Shown: positions 22,029 through 29,904 of the stretch, piece by piece
Layout of the letters: each line of letters starts with the position of its first letter
Numbering within the stretch: the stretch's first letter is position 1
Origin: a virus
Length of the DNA: 51,185 nucleotides
IMG/VR virus record: IMGVR_UViG_3300027747_001067
Location: 1 to 51,185 of that record
Reading direction: 5' to 3' (one strand)
Notes under the pieces: generated by a model
Databases searched by the model: none
Seen by the model: only the letters and a program-made list of their open reading frames with translations
Told to the model about the DNA's origin: nothing
Position numbers and translations under genes: made by a program

Positions 22029-23624
22029 ATGCCAGCTAATTTTGCGCCTACCAACAGTTTGTTTGGTCGGCACGCCCAGCAGCTCGAAGAGCTGATCAAC
22101 AAGAACGTCGACACGATTCTGCCGACCCTGGACCCCGCTTGGCGCGACACCGTCGTGACCTCGCAGGGCGTGGGCCCTGCTTCGGCCATCGGTCGTGACA
22201 TGAAGATCCTGAAGCTGTATCGCGGCGGTCTGACCGGCGTGATTGAGCAGGGCGAGCGTTACAACGACTTTGCTCTGTACGGCGACGCAACCACTGCAAT
22301 CAGCGCCAAGCTGTACCAGCAGACTAATGCGCAGACTTGGCCTGACGCTCTGCAGGGTCCGGCCATCAACAGCTACCGTCTTGGTATCGGCATGCGCTCC
22401 ATGCTGACCAACCTGGCGGTCACCATGGGCGAAATGCAGGCGGAAGCCACCCCGGCTTTCATCGGCGACGTGATCGCTCCGAAGCTGAAGGGTTTTGCCC
22501 AGAACCTGTCGCACACCCTTTGCAACTACTGGTACACCAGTCAGAACCTCGGCTACTCGCTGGGTGCTTTCAATGCCGGTACTTACAACATCACTGCTTG
22601 CGCCACTGGTGCAAGTGCAACGACTACGTTCATCCCCAGCAACTATGCGATTGACCGTTTCTATGTGGGTCAGCGCGTGGACTTCATTGTGGCCACTGCT
22701 GGCGTGCCTAGCACTGCAACTGCGGATCGCATCAACTCGATTTCGAGTGGTGCAACCCGCATCAAGTGCTTTGTCAGCGCTGTGGACGAGCTGAAGGGTG
22801 CCGTGACCGTTACCATGGTGAACGACACCGGTACCAACTTCTCGGTTTACAACACTTCTGGTGTTGACAACGTGGCTGTGGTTTACGCCAGCAGCAAGTT
22901 GCAGGCTGCCAATGCCTTTACGGGCATTGCCGGCATCAACAGCTGGCTGAAGTTCGGCGACGGCGTGTCTGGTGATAGCTATGCGGGTAACTACCTGCTG
23001 GGCAGCGAGCGTGATACGGGCAACGAGATCAGCGTGCTTACGCATCCTGAGTTCAAGTCTTTCGGTGTGAGCAGCGTCGGTACCCTGACTGAGCACAAGC
23101 TCCGTCAGTACATCCGTCGCTTCCATGCTGCGAAGAACAAGTACGGCCAGACGATCGACTGCCTCATCGCCAGCGATGGCGTGTGGCTGAGCTACGAGGC
23201 CCAGAAGATTGGTCAGTACACCCTGGAGCGTCAGGGCAAGCTCTCGAACGTGAACAACGAAGGCTCCGATCAGGGCTTCAAGTTCACTTTCGAAGGCCGC
23301 ACCTACAACGGCTACACCTCGACCTACATCGAGGACGGCGTGGTCTACGGCATTAAGAAGGGCGGTTCCAACTGGAAGCGCTACGTGCCGCCGGATCCGA
23401 AGGGCGTGCAGAAGTTCAGCGAAGCCGACAGCTTCATTCCGTTCAACTTCGTGGTCCCGGCCCTTACCGGCATGGCTACCACCAAGTTCCCCATCCTGAG
23501 TGGTGGTCTGATGACGGAAGCCATGCAGATGCCGGGCATGCTGCGTATGCAGCTCGTGCCTGATCAGGCTGCTGGCATGAAGCTCAGTGGCGTTACGACT
23601 GACCGCGTCTGGTCGGCCACGTAA
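22029..23624 (+). CDS. major capsid protein
   Basis: A 531-aa protein, beta-rich and Thr/Ala/Gly-rich, with a middle domain of repeated short strands (residues of about 185-290) that may be an insertion. The last third (YTSTYIEDGVVYGIKKGGSNWKR, then FNFVVPALTGMATTKFPI) fits an HK97-like P-domain and ending. It follows the scaffold-like gene, has TACAAGGAAACTAAACT before the ATG, and is followed by two hairpins. Its codons are strongly skewed to C-ending forms, as expected for a highly expressed gene. No delta domain or protease is seen. Confidence 0.8.
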   Translation: MPANFAPTNSLFGRHAQQLEELINKNVDTILPTLDPAWRDTVVTSQGVGPASAIGRDMKILKLYRGGLTGVIEQGERYNDFALYGDATTAISAKLYQQTNAQTWPDALQGPAINSYRLGIGMRSMLTNLAVTMGEMQAEATPAFIGDVIAPKLKGFAQNLSHTLCNYWYTSQNLGYSLGAFNAGTYNITACATGASATTTFIPSNYAIDRFYVGQRVDFIVATAGVPSTATADRINSISSGATRIKCFVSAVDELKGAVTVTMVNDTGTNFSVYNTSGVDNVAVVYASSKLQAANAFTGIAGINSWLKFGDGVSGDSYAGNYLLGSERDTGNEISVLTHPEFKSFGVSSVGTLTEHKLRQYIRRFHAAKNKYGQTIDCLIASDGVWLSYEAQKIGQYTLERQGKLSNVNNEGSDQGFKFTFEGRTYNGYTSTYIEDGVVYGIKKGGSNWKRYVPPDPKGVQKFSEADSFIPFNFVVPALTGMATTKFPILSGGLMTEAMQMPGMLRMQLVPDQAAGMKLSGVTTDRVWSAT

Positions 23625-23637
23625 TAGGCTCCTGTTA

Positions 23638-23690
23638 AGGGCTGCGGTGCCCTTGGCGTCTCACGGGGGGTGGACTTTGGTCCACCCCCC
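23638..23690 (+). terminator. two hairpins after the capsid gene, possible terminator
   Basis: A short stem AAGGG / CCCTT (23638-23654 region) is followed by a perfect 10-base stem GGGGGGTGGA / TCCACCCCCC (23665-23690) with a CTTTGG loop. There is no T-run, so it may cause partial termination or stabilise the 3' end of capsid mRNA. Confidence 0.55.
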
Positions 23691-23722
23691 AGGGACACGC
23701 CGCTCACCGTACAGGAGACGTC

Positions 23723-24490
23723 ATGCCTACCCGCATTGCAGCAATCAGCTGTACCCACGCCCCCTTTACTCCCCCGAACGTCCATCACTGGCTGCTCGAA
23801 ACCCTGTCCGCTCTGGATGGGGTTTCTCACTTTGTGCACCTGGGCGACATCTTCGAGGCCTCTGCAGCCTCCGTCCACCCCGACGAGCACGATCACACCC
23901 TCCTTGACGAGTACCGACACGCCGCGGCATTCTTAGCCTCCATCCGATCTGTCCTTCCTACAAGGACACATTTCCACGCCATCATGGGAAACCACGATGA
24001 CAACCTCCGCTCCCAAGACCCCCGCCGTATCCCCAAGGCCCTGCGCGACGTGGCCGATTTCATGCGCACGGAACCCTTCGCGTCCGAAGCCAAGAACTGG
24101 CACTGGACCCCATATCGCAAGGACAAGCGCGGCTGCCTTGAGATCGGCCCCGTCGTCCTGACCCACGGCTTTGACGTAGGCCAGAACTCCGACGAACTTG
24201 AGTGCCTCCAGTTCATGAACCTTACCGGTGGCGACGCCCACCGCCTGTTCGTCCGTGGCCACACCCACCGTCCGGTTCCACCCACGCAGTGCGTACGCAC
24301 CCGCTCCATTCCCCTTCCATACTGGTACATGAATGCGGGAACCTGCGGACCCCTCAACCCCGGCTGGATGAGCCGCCGCGATACCTCAATGTGGGGGGCG
24401 AGCATTGCCGTGATTGACTTGGTCCGCGACCCCTCACATCGGAATCGAGGCCGCCAATGGGACGCTCAGTTGATCCGAATGGACGCCTGA
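23723..24490 (+). CDS. calcineurin-like metallophosphoesterase
   Basis: A 255-aa phosphoesterase with most of the two-metal motifs: GD at 41-42, GNHD at 89-92, H148 in LTHGF, and GHTH at 179-182. The first motif, normally DxH, reads CTH (10-12), so the metal-bridging Asp is replaced by Cys. CAGGAGACGTC precedes the ATG at 23723. Substrates of phage members include phosphorylated nucleic-acid ends and cyclic nucleotides; nothing here chooses between them. Its 3' end overlaps the next gene by 34 bases. Confidence 0.82.
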   Translation: MPTRIAAISCTHAPFTPPNVHHWLLETLSALDGVSHFVHLGDIFEASAASVHPDEHDHTLLDEYRHAAAFLASIRSVLPTRTHFHAIMGNHDDNLRSQDPRRIPKALRDVADFMRTEPFASEAKNWHWTPYRKDKRGCLEIGPVVLTHGFDVGQNSDELECLQFMNLTGGDAHRLFVRGHTHRPVPPTQCVRTRSIPLPYWYMNAGTCGPLNPGWMSRRDTSMWGASIAVIDLVRDPSHRNRGRQWDAQLIRMDA

Positions 24491-24771
24491 TCTACAAGGT
24501 CAAGATCAACGGTCGCCGTTGGCGAATCCGCCTCAACGAAGCGGCTGCCATGGGCAAAGACTGGGGCCGATGCTGGGAACCCCACAAGCCGGGCCGGCAT
24601 CCCCTCATTGAGATCCGCCGTTCCCTTAGCGAACCCAACCTTTTAGACACCGTGATTCACGAGGTCTTGCACGCCGCACGCCCAGAATTGGATGAGACTT
24701 CGGTAGATCAGACGGCAACATCAATCGCTAGGGCTCTTTACCAGATGGGATGGCGACGTAAACTGGACTAA
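24457..24771 (+). CDS. small HExxH protein, SprT/minimal gluzincin-like
   Basis: A 104-aa protein containing HEVLH (68-72) with a downstream acidic residue (E80) in PELDE. This gives the HExxH..(8)E zinc-binding pattern of small metalloproteases common in phages. The N-terminus is basic (INGRRWRIRLNE), which could bind nucleic acid. The start has GAGGCCGCCA upstream and overlaps the phosphoesterase gene. At this length it could be an active protease or only a metal-binding fold; no substrate is indicated. Confidence 0.65.
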   Translation: MGRSVDPNGRLIYKVKINGRRWRIRLNEAAAMGKDWGRCWEPHKPGRHPLIEIRRSLSEPNLLDTVIHEVLHAARPELDETSVDQTATSIARALYQMGWRRKLD

Positions 24772-24773
24772 CC

Positions 24774-25229
24774 ATGGCAAAAGACACAAACGAAGAAGAC
24801 GGCGAGTACAACTCGTCTAATGACAACCCCCTGAACAAGCTGATGCCCAAGGGTCCGGTCAAGAGTTCTGGTGGTAGCAAGTCTTTCCTTGCCAAGCTGA
24901 TGGAGTGTCAGCAGTCCTTGGCCATTCTCCATTGGAAGACCACCTCCTTTGCTGAGCACAAGGCTTTGGGGCATGCTTACGAAGAGCTGGCAGAGAAGAT
25001 TGACGGCTTCATCGAGAGCTTCATTGGTGTCAAGGGTCGTGAGATCCTTGGCACCGTTACCACCTTGTCGATTATGAGTGATGTGAAGTCCGTGCTGATG
25101 GCCGTTGAGAACGTGCTTCGCAAGGACATCCCCTCCGTTGTGGGCGAGAAGGAAACTTCGCTTCTGAACCTCCGTGACGAGATGCTGGATATTGTGCAGC
25201 ACACCCGTTACCTCCTGACCCTAAGCTAA
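24774..25229 (+). CDS. ferritin/Dps-like helical protein (DUF5856-like)
   Basis: A 151-aa protein with an acidic disordered N-terminus (about 35 residues) and a four-helix body. The segment LAILHWKTTSFAEHKALG followed by AYEELAEKIDGFIESF resembles the H-x-x-T-x-S/F-x-x-H-x-A-L pattern of phage DUF5856-type proteins and Dps-like ferritins. In that family His and Glu/Asp residues could bind metal. It starts three bases after the preceding stop. Whether it binds iron or protects DNA cannot be told from sequence. Confidence 0.6.
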   Translation: MAKDTNEEDGEYNSSNDNPLNKLMPKGPVKSSGGSKSFLAKLMECQQSLAILHWKTTSFAEHKALGHAYEELAEKIDGFIESFIGVKGREILGTVTTLSIMSDVKSVLMAVENVLRKDIPSVVGEKETSLLNLRDEMLDIVQHTRYLLTLS

Positions 25230-25232
25230 TCC

Positions 25233-25487
25233 ATGGCAAGCAGTAAGCCCAAGTTCCAGTTCAAGGCCAAGCACAAGAACCCCATGGGGGGACTTAGTGA
25301 ACTTGGTCGCCGTGCCTACAACAAGGCTACCGGTGGCCACCTCCAGCGCCCTCAGCCCGAGGGTGGCTCACGCCGCAACTCCTTTTGTGCCCGCATGAAG
25401 GGTATGAAGCGCAAGCTAACCAGCTCTGAAACCGCTCGTGACCCCAACTCTCGCATCAACAAGAGCCTTCGGGCATGGAAGTGCTGA
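25233..25487 (+). CDS. small basic phage protein (DUF6321-like)
   Basis: An 84-aa, strongly basic protein. The pattern GGLSELGRRAYNKATGG, then SFCARMKGMKRKL, and a C-terminal LRAWKC matches a short conserved phage family I know as DUF6321. The likely role is nucleic-acid or virion association because of charge; no function is established from sequence. Two Cys, one at the very C-terminus, are part of the pattern. Its TGA overlaps the next ATG. Confidence 0.75.
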   Translation: MASSKPKFQFKAKHKNPMGGLSELGRRAYNKATGGHLQRPQPEGGSRRNSFCARMKGMKRKLTSSETARDPNSRINKSLRAWKC

Positions 25488-25618
25488 TGAAATACAACCC
25501 GCTCAATTCGCTGGTCGGAAACATCAACAAGCGCAAGAAGGCTGGTACTAGCCGGCCTAAGTCAAAGTCCACTGTGGACCCAAAGCAGTACGCCAAGATG
25601 AAGCGAGGTTGGAAGTGA
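25487..25618 (+). CDS. small basic protein (43 aa)
   Basis: A 43-aa basic protein from the ATG at 25487 (TGATG overlap with the previous stop) to the TGA at 25618. It is Lys/Arg-rich (NKRKKAG, KSKSTVDPKQYAKMKRGWK). The ending, VDPKQYAKMKRGWK, looks like a recurring tail of tiny phage proteins. It overlaps the next gene as GTGA. No function known to me. Confidence 0.6.
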   Translation: MKYNPLNSLVGNINKRKKAGTSRPKSKSTVDPKQYAKMKRGWK

Positions 25619-25779
25619 AAAAGTCTAAGAACTGGATTGGCAAGGTAGCTGCCGGAATCAAGAAGCGCGGCACCGAGGGCGTGTGCACCGGCGGAAAGTT
25701 TGGTAGTTCGTCCTGCCCGCCCGGCTCAAAGCGCTACAACTTGGCGGTGACCTTCAAGAAGATGGCAAAGAAGAAGTAA
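25615..25779 (+). CDS. small basic protein with two cysteines (54 aa), GTG start
   Basis: A 54-aa protein from the GTG at 25615 (overlapping the previous TGA, with CGAGGTTGGAA upstream) to the TAA at 25779. It is basic at both ends, with GVCTGGKFGSSSCPPGSKRYNLAV in the middle. The two Cys ten residues apart could form a disulfide or bind metal with others. It is the third member of a run of small basic proteins, and its stop overlaps the next ATG as TAATG. Confidence 0.6.
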   Translation: MKKSKNWIGKVAAGIKKRGTEGVCTGGKFGSSSCPPGSKRYNLAVTFKKMAKKK

Positions 25780-26513
25780 TGATTGACGACTTGGAACAAC
25801 TTATTGAGTTGTTTCACGCCAGCCCAACAACTGGTGATCCGGATCGTCGTGGAATCTATCCGTTCCGGGCTCGCGCAAACCCCCACATCTCCCGTGGTGA
25901 AGGCCAAGGAAGGGGTTTTTATGCTTGGCCCAACATGAAAGACGCTTTGGATTTTGCGCGCAACACTATTTTGACTGAGGGTAACTACATTCGCGAGCCA
26001 GCTAGGGGAGCAAACGTTTTTCAAACTCGAGTCCCAGCAAAACATCTAACTCCAGATGCTGAACTTGCTTTTGATGTGCTTCGGCCACTGCTTGAACAAA
26101 ACGCAGAAGAAGTAAACAGGGCACTACTTAGATTTAAGCAAATGACCGGATCTGATGTTTACATGGGTAATTACAACCGTCGAAAAACCACCACAAGATC
26201 AAGGAACAAATCTAAACCAGCTGTGGCTATTTCTGGTTTTGAAGTGGCTGATAAACCAGGACAAAGCTGGGAACTTGGAGATTTGCTTGCGCTTGTAGGT
26301 TCTCCAAAGGCCGCTATTACACCGCCAGTTAGAATGGCGTTGGGCCCTGATACGGGTTCAGCTAGCATTTTGGGCCCGATTTTACGGGCTTTGAGGTTAA
26401 GTAGTCCAAGTTTGTCTCGCTTGTTGCTTTCTGAAACCATTGCAAAACGACGTCCTGTTCGCTCACGAGTAGCTTCCCCTTTAAAGCTGGTTGCTACACT
26501 AGGTAAGCCATGA
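25779..26513 (+). CDS. ADP-ribosyltransferase-like candidate (244 aa)
   Basis: The N-terminal 65 residues contain LFHASP (11-16), RRGIYPFRARANPHI and GRGFYAWPNMKDALDFARN. An early His followed by a Gly-rich G-x-GFY-x-W segment and an Ala-rich helix is the outline of the ADP-ribosyltransferase (ART) fold seen in toxins and DarT/RNA 2'-phosphotransferase relatives. A catalytic Glu is not assigned. The C-terminal 100 residues are basic and probably flexible. Codon use is visibly more A/T-rich than in the neighbours, which hints at later acquisition. The call is tentative. Confidence 0.4.
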   Translation: MIDDLEQLIELFHASPTTGDPDRRGIYPFRARANPHISRGEGQGRGFYAWPNMKDALDFARNTILTEGNYIREPARGANVFQTRVPAKHLTPDAELAFDVLRPLLEQNAEEVNRALLRFKQMTGSDVYMGNYNRRKTTTRSRNKSKPAVAISGFEVADKPGQSWELGDLLALVGSPKAAITPPVRMALGPDTGSASILGPILRALRLSSPSLSRLLLSETIAKRRPVRSRVASPLKLVATLGKP

Positions 26514-27067
26514 TGGAACAAGAGACCGCACCGCTTGACATTGAAATCATCTACGACCCGGTTGCAGAGGCGCACCATGAGGGCCTTGTTCTGGATGCTA
26601 CTCGCCATCGTGTTATGCCTGATAGCGAGTTCATCCTGTGGGCCAAGCGCCACTACAAGCGCCCCACGCTGTTTGAGTACCACCACTTGGAAACCGACAA
26701 CATCGTGCTGTGCGACTGGCTGATCCGTGGCAAGGTAGCCCAGGAACTGGAAGCGTACCCCCACGATGAGCGTCCCAGTCGCGCGTTCTTGGATCTGCGT
26801 ATTGTCATGTGTGACAAGAGTGCTGACGCCATGCGCCGCAAGATGAAGCGGGCTGCTGAAGAGCGACAGGCTATTCGTGATGAAGCCGCTGCTGAGCGTC
26901 AGAACTCTGCAAAACACCTAAAGCACATGGGCTTGCATGCAGAAGCACGGGCAATGGCCAGTGGCGAAAGTTCTTTCATTGGCACCCGTGAGGGTGGTCA
27001 GTCTTTGGCTATGGCCAAGGAGGAGTTGGCTAATCTGACCCGGAACCGTATCATTACAGGCGGCTAA
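26510..27067 (+). CDS. hypothetical protein (185 aa)
   Basis: A 185-aa protein with a folded first half (EFILWAKRHYKRPTLFEYHHLE) and a long charged helix in the second (residues of about 110-150, Lys/Arg/Glu/Ala-rich, possible coiled coil). The start at 26510 overlaps the previous stop, and a second ATG follows at once. It sits just before the adaptor-like gene, so a structural role is possible. No family recognised. Confidence 0.7.
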   Translation: MMEQETAPLDIEIIYDPVAEAHHEGLVLDATRHRVMPDSEFILWAKRHYKRPTLFEYHHLETDNIVLCDWLIRGKVAQELEAYPHDERPSRAFLDLRIVMCDKSADAMRRKMKRAAEERQAIRDEAAAERQNSAKHLKHMGLHAEARAMASGESSFIGTREGGQSLAMAKEELANLTRNRIITGG

Positions 27068-27069
27068 CC

Positions 27070-27999
27070 ATGGACAGTACACGCTCCCTCCTTATGACCG
27101 TCATTGAGCGCATTCGAGGCTACCTCGATGATGCAGACTTTGACGCCAAGTACACCAACCAGTTCTTGGTGCAGCATGTCATCATGCCGTCTTTGGTTGA
27201 TGTGTGGAGCCGATGTTCTTTAAGCGCGGACAACCCCGTCATGCTGGATTACAGCTTGACATTTGCTGAAAACCAGGAGTGTTACGTTCTGCCTCCGTGT
27301 GTTGGCGAGATCCACGAGATTGTTCAGTACACGGGTTCTGATGGCCGTCAGGTCAACACAGGACTTGTTACCGACGATATGCGCCCAGAGCATCCGCAAT
27401 CCCGTACGGGTCCTATCTGGATGATCGAAGGCAACATGGTGTGCTTCCGGCCTTTCCCGCAGAACCTAAACGTCACTTCAAACGGCAACAACACGTGGAT
27501 CGTTCGCTACACCACGAACGGCGACATGATGCCGCATTACTCCTCGATCAGCAATGCGGGAACACTGCAAACGTCAACTACGTTTTTGTTCTCGTCAACC
27601 CCCGACCTAGGTCTTATTGACTACCGACCAAATGCTTACGCTGGTCAGTTCCTCCGCATTCTTAGCGGCAGCATCCACGAAGAACGAGTCATTGCTTCCT
27701 ACGACCCCAATACTCGTATTGCTACTTTGATGCGTCCTTTTACGGTCACTGCGAACAGTACTACGTACGCTTACGAAGTGTGTCCGCCTCAGTCGCAGGG
27801 TATGGTTGAGGCTATTGCAATTGCTGCGGCCCTCAAGCTTGGTGCGTGGCGCAAGATCTCGCAGGCCCACGCCCAAATGCTGCAGATCCAGTATCGTTCG
27901 GCCATCAAGACCATTGGTGACAACCTGGCAAACCTGAACCTCCGTACTGGCAAGGGCTACGCAAAGGACACCCGCGACAACCCGAGGTGGCGTCCGTGA
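27070..27999 (+). CDS. head-tail adaptor-like protein (309 aa)
   Basis: A 309-aa protein with helical ends around a beta-rich core. The first 50 residues (ERIRGYLDDADFDAKYTNQFLVQHVIMPSLVDVW) and the last 70 (MVEAIAIAAALKLGAW...QMLQIQYRSAIKTIGDNLANL) resemble the helical bundle of podovirus adaptor proteins, which sit below the portal and join the tail. It lies two genes before the first tail-like gene and overlaps it by four bases. The call rests on layout and position. Confidence 0.55.
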   Translation: MDSTRSLLMTVIERIRGYLDDADFDAKYTNQFLVQHVIMPSLVDVWSRCSLSADNPVMLDYSLTFAENQECYVLPPCVGEIHEIVQYTGSDGRQVNTGLVTDDMRPEHPQSRTGPIWMIEGNMVCFRPFPQNLNVTSNGNNTWIVRYTTNGDMMPHYSSISNAGTLQTSTTFLFSSTPDLGLIDYRPNAYAGQFLRILSGSIHEERVIASYDPNTRIATLMRPFTVTANSTTYAYEVCPPQSQGMVEAIAIAAALKLGAWRKISQAHAQMLQIQYRSAIKTIGDNLANLNLRTGKGYAKDTRDNPRWRP

Positions 28000-28553
28000 G
28001 CCTGTGGTTTCAGGCTCCCCCTTCTAACTACGATCCGACCGAAACCAGGTCAGTTGGGTTCGGTCAGATCAGGCGTGGTGGTTCCATCTTCGGCGAGCCG
28101 CAAGACAGCGAAACTTCCCAGATGTCCGCTGCCGCTGGCGGTATTACGCAGAACTTTTCGTCCAAGGTCAGCATCAGCCCAACAATTGATACGTCATTCA
28201 ACTTTGACGGGCCATACTTCAACAACAACTCGATGACGTTGACCAACGCCATCAACAACAACATCCTGCAGAACTTTCAGGTCAACAACCTGATGCAGAC
28301 CATTGAGAACATTGTGCAGCTTTTTTCCGTCGGCTTTACCGACAACAACTATGATAACCGCATCACCGCCCTTGAGCAGTGGCGTGCAACCGGCTTTGAT
28401 GCTGATCCGACTCTGATTGTTATGCGGGATTGGTCGTTTGACGGCACTACCATCAAAAACGAGTACTCCGGGTTTACGGTTGTTAATGGGTTGATTACTG
28501 CTGTTGACAACACTCTGCCTGATGGTGACACCGCAACTACCGCTTGTCCATAA
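27996..28553 (+). CDS. structural protein, Asn/Gln-rich (185 aa)
   Basis: It starts at the GTG at 27996, overlapping the previous TGA as GTGA, with GAGG eight bases before. The protein is rich in Asn, Thr, Ser and Phe, with a trimeric-looking middle (NNNSMTLTNAINNNILQNF, then NLMQTIENIVQLF) and a beta-rich C-terminus. Such composition is usual for tail or fibre-base proteins. It may anchor the following Cys-rich protein. No family recognised. Confidence 0.6.
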   Translation: MSLWFQAPPSNYDPTETRSVGFGQIRRGGSIFGEPQDSETSQMSAAAGGITQNFSSKVSISPTIDTSFNFDGPYFNNNSMTLTNAINNNILQNFQVNNLMQTIENIVQLFSVGFTDNNYDNRITALEQWRATGFDADPTLIVMRDWSFDGTTIKNEYSGFTVVNGLITAVDNTLPDGDTATTACP

Positions 28554-28556
28554 GCC

Positions 28557-28853
28557 ATGGGGAACCTTCGTAGGCTTGGAAGTAATTTACTTAGAGTGGG
28601 CGGCGTTTTGGCTTCAAGCGCTGCTTGTTGTTGTAATGTTGGTGCTTGCTGCATAAATGGTGTTTGCAGCTCCAAAACTCAAGCTGCGTGTACAAGTGCA
28701 GGTGGAACTTGGAAAGGTCTTGGAACTACGTGTGGTTGTGCCTCGGGCGCTTGCGTTGACATTTGCGATACAATTTGCCCTGGAGATCCGTGCGGATCTG
28801 GTAGTGGTTCTGGTTCCGGTCAGGCTTTCAATGGTTTTGGTCTAGAGTTTTGA
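28557..28853 (+). CDS. small Cys-rich, Gly-rich protein (98 aa)
   Basis: A 98-aa protein with 13 cysteines between residues 24 and 79. A run of CCC is followed by a CC..NG.C pattern and GGTWKGLGTTCGC, then a short Gly-Ser repeat and a C-terminal FNGFGLEF. The C-C-x(n)-C-x(n)-GGTW-x-G-x-GT-x-C pattern recalls small disulfide-bonded repeats in surface proteins, and in my memory especially in planctomycetes and marine phages. It could be a virion surface decoration. There is no strong Shine-Dalgarno sequence, so coupling to the previous gene is likely. Confidence 0.6.
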   Translation: MGNLRRLGSNLLRVGGVLASSAACCCNVGACCINGVCSSKTQAACTSAGGTWKGLGTTCGCASGACVDICDTICPGDPCGSGSGSGSGQAFNGFGLEF

Positions 28854-29860
28854 TTCAGGTTTACCATTCATACTGGAGTGCTGGCTACGCAGGAACCCCT
28901 GATCCTTTCTTGGTTGATTTACATCGCCTCTCTGCTTACTTGGCCAAGAAACACTACGGGAACGTTCATCTTGTTACGGACTCTCGTGCCGTTGGGTCAT
29001 TGGGAAATTTGGGCTACGACTCCGTAAGCACCGAATTGGATCAGCTTCCAACAAAGTACGCACAGGTTTGGTCGCTTGGCAAGATCTGGACTTACATCCA
29101 CGCTGCATCTAAGGGTCAGCCATTTATGCACATTGACTATGATGTGCTGCTGTGGAAACCACTTCCCGTAGAGATGACAAGCAGCCTTTTGTTTGCTGAG
29201 CGCATTGAGCTGGAGGTCAACAAGCGATACGGAGTCAAGCGGTTCTTTAGTCAGTGCCCAAATCCACACGACCTTGCGGGGGCAGAAGACCTAGACGGAG
29301 CGATTAACGCCGGAATTGTGGGGGGACACAACACAGACTTCTTGCGAGAGGCTTACAGTAAGGCATGGGATCTTGTCATGGATCCGGTCAACGTCGACTA
29401 CATGACTGGGCCCCCAGATTTTCACTCTCCATCTTGGGCACGTGCAACCATTGCTGAGCAACTTTACTTTTACCACTACGCTAGGAAGCACAACCAGAAC
29501 ATCGTCTGCTTGCTTAACACCTTGTTGAACAGGGATAAGGACAAGGAAGCAAGTGAGCTTGGTTACACCCACATTTGGGGTGCAAAAAGCAACAAAGAGA
29601 TTAGAGCAAGGGTCCTAGCCAAGTGCAGGGAGTTTGGTTTACCCGTTGCCAGTGAGGAGCATGGGGTAAAATGGCTAGCCAAGGGAGCAGTCAAAGCTGC
29701 CCAAGCATTGATTCTTGAGGAAACTGAGCAGTCCAAGGCCCGCCTTGCCATCTGCGGTGTGTGCGACCAGTGGACCGGTACGACCTGCAAGGTGTGTGGG
29801 TGCTTCACCAAACTCAAGGTCAAAATCCCGGAAGAGAAGTGTCCTCTCGGGAAGTGGTGA
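28850..29860 (+). CDS. glycosyltransferase-like protein with C-terminal Cys cluster (336 aa)
   Basis: The start is a TTG at 28850 overlapping the previous TGA; no upstream ATG exists and the first in-frame ATG would cut the domain. Residues of about 1-250 look like a nucleotide-sugar transferase: YHSYWSAGY at the start, HLVTDSRAV, and HIDYDVLLWKP with a DxD-type DYD at 96-98. The last 35 residues hold six Cys (302, 305, 313, 316, 318, 331) in the CxxC..CxxCGC..CPxGKW pattern, which I recall at the ends of many phage proteins. It may glycosylate virion or host surface structures. Confidence 0.65.
   Translation: MIQVYHSYWSAGYAGTPDPFLVDLHRLSAYLAKKHYGNVHLVTDSRAVGSLGNLGYDSVSTELDQLPTKYAQVWSLGKIWTYIHAASKGQPFMHIDYDVLLWKPLPVEMTSSLLFAERIELEVNKRYGVKRFFSQCPNPHDLAGAEDLDGAINAGIVGGHNTDFLREAYSKAWDLVMDPVNVDYMTGPPDFHSPSWARATIAEQLYFYHYARKHNQNIVCLLNTLLNRDKDKEASELGYTHIWGAKSNKEIRARVLAKCREFGLPVASEEHGVKWLAKGAVKAAQALILEETEQSKARLAICGVCDQWTGTTCKVCGCFTKLKVKIPEEKCPLGKW
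29318..29327 (+). repeat. Polar motif GTGGGGGGAC (plus strand)
   Basis: An exact copy inside the glycosyltransferase-like gene, read GTG GGG GGA CAC (Val-Gly-Gly-His). Confidence 0.85.
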
Positions 29861-29904
29861 TATACTTTGCGGGTCCCCCCACGTCGGGGGGTTAGGAGAA
29901 ACAA
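29861..29904 (+). promoter_or_regulatory. possible promoter/leader of the lysis-type cassette
   Basis: TATACT (29861-29866) directly after the upstream stop looks like a -10 box, but there is no good -35. It is followed by CCCCCC-ACGT-CGGGGGG (29875-29891), a hairpin without T-run, then TTAGGAGAAACAA before the ATG at 29905. Confidence 0.45.
29873..29882 (-). repeat. Polar motif GTGGGGGGAC (minus strand)
   Basis: One of only two exact copies in the reverse orientation. It forms the left arm of the hairpin before the ATG at 29905. Confidence 0.85.

Noticed and set aside
22011-23126. A 371-codon open frame on the minus strand
   Set aside because: It is antisense to the major capsid gene, with no Shine-Dalgarno sequence and a protein-like bias only by mirror codons.
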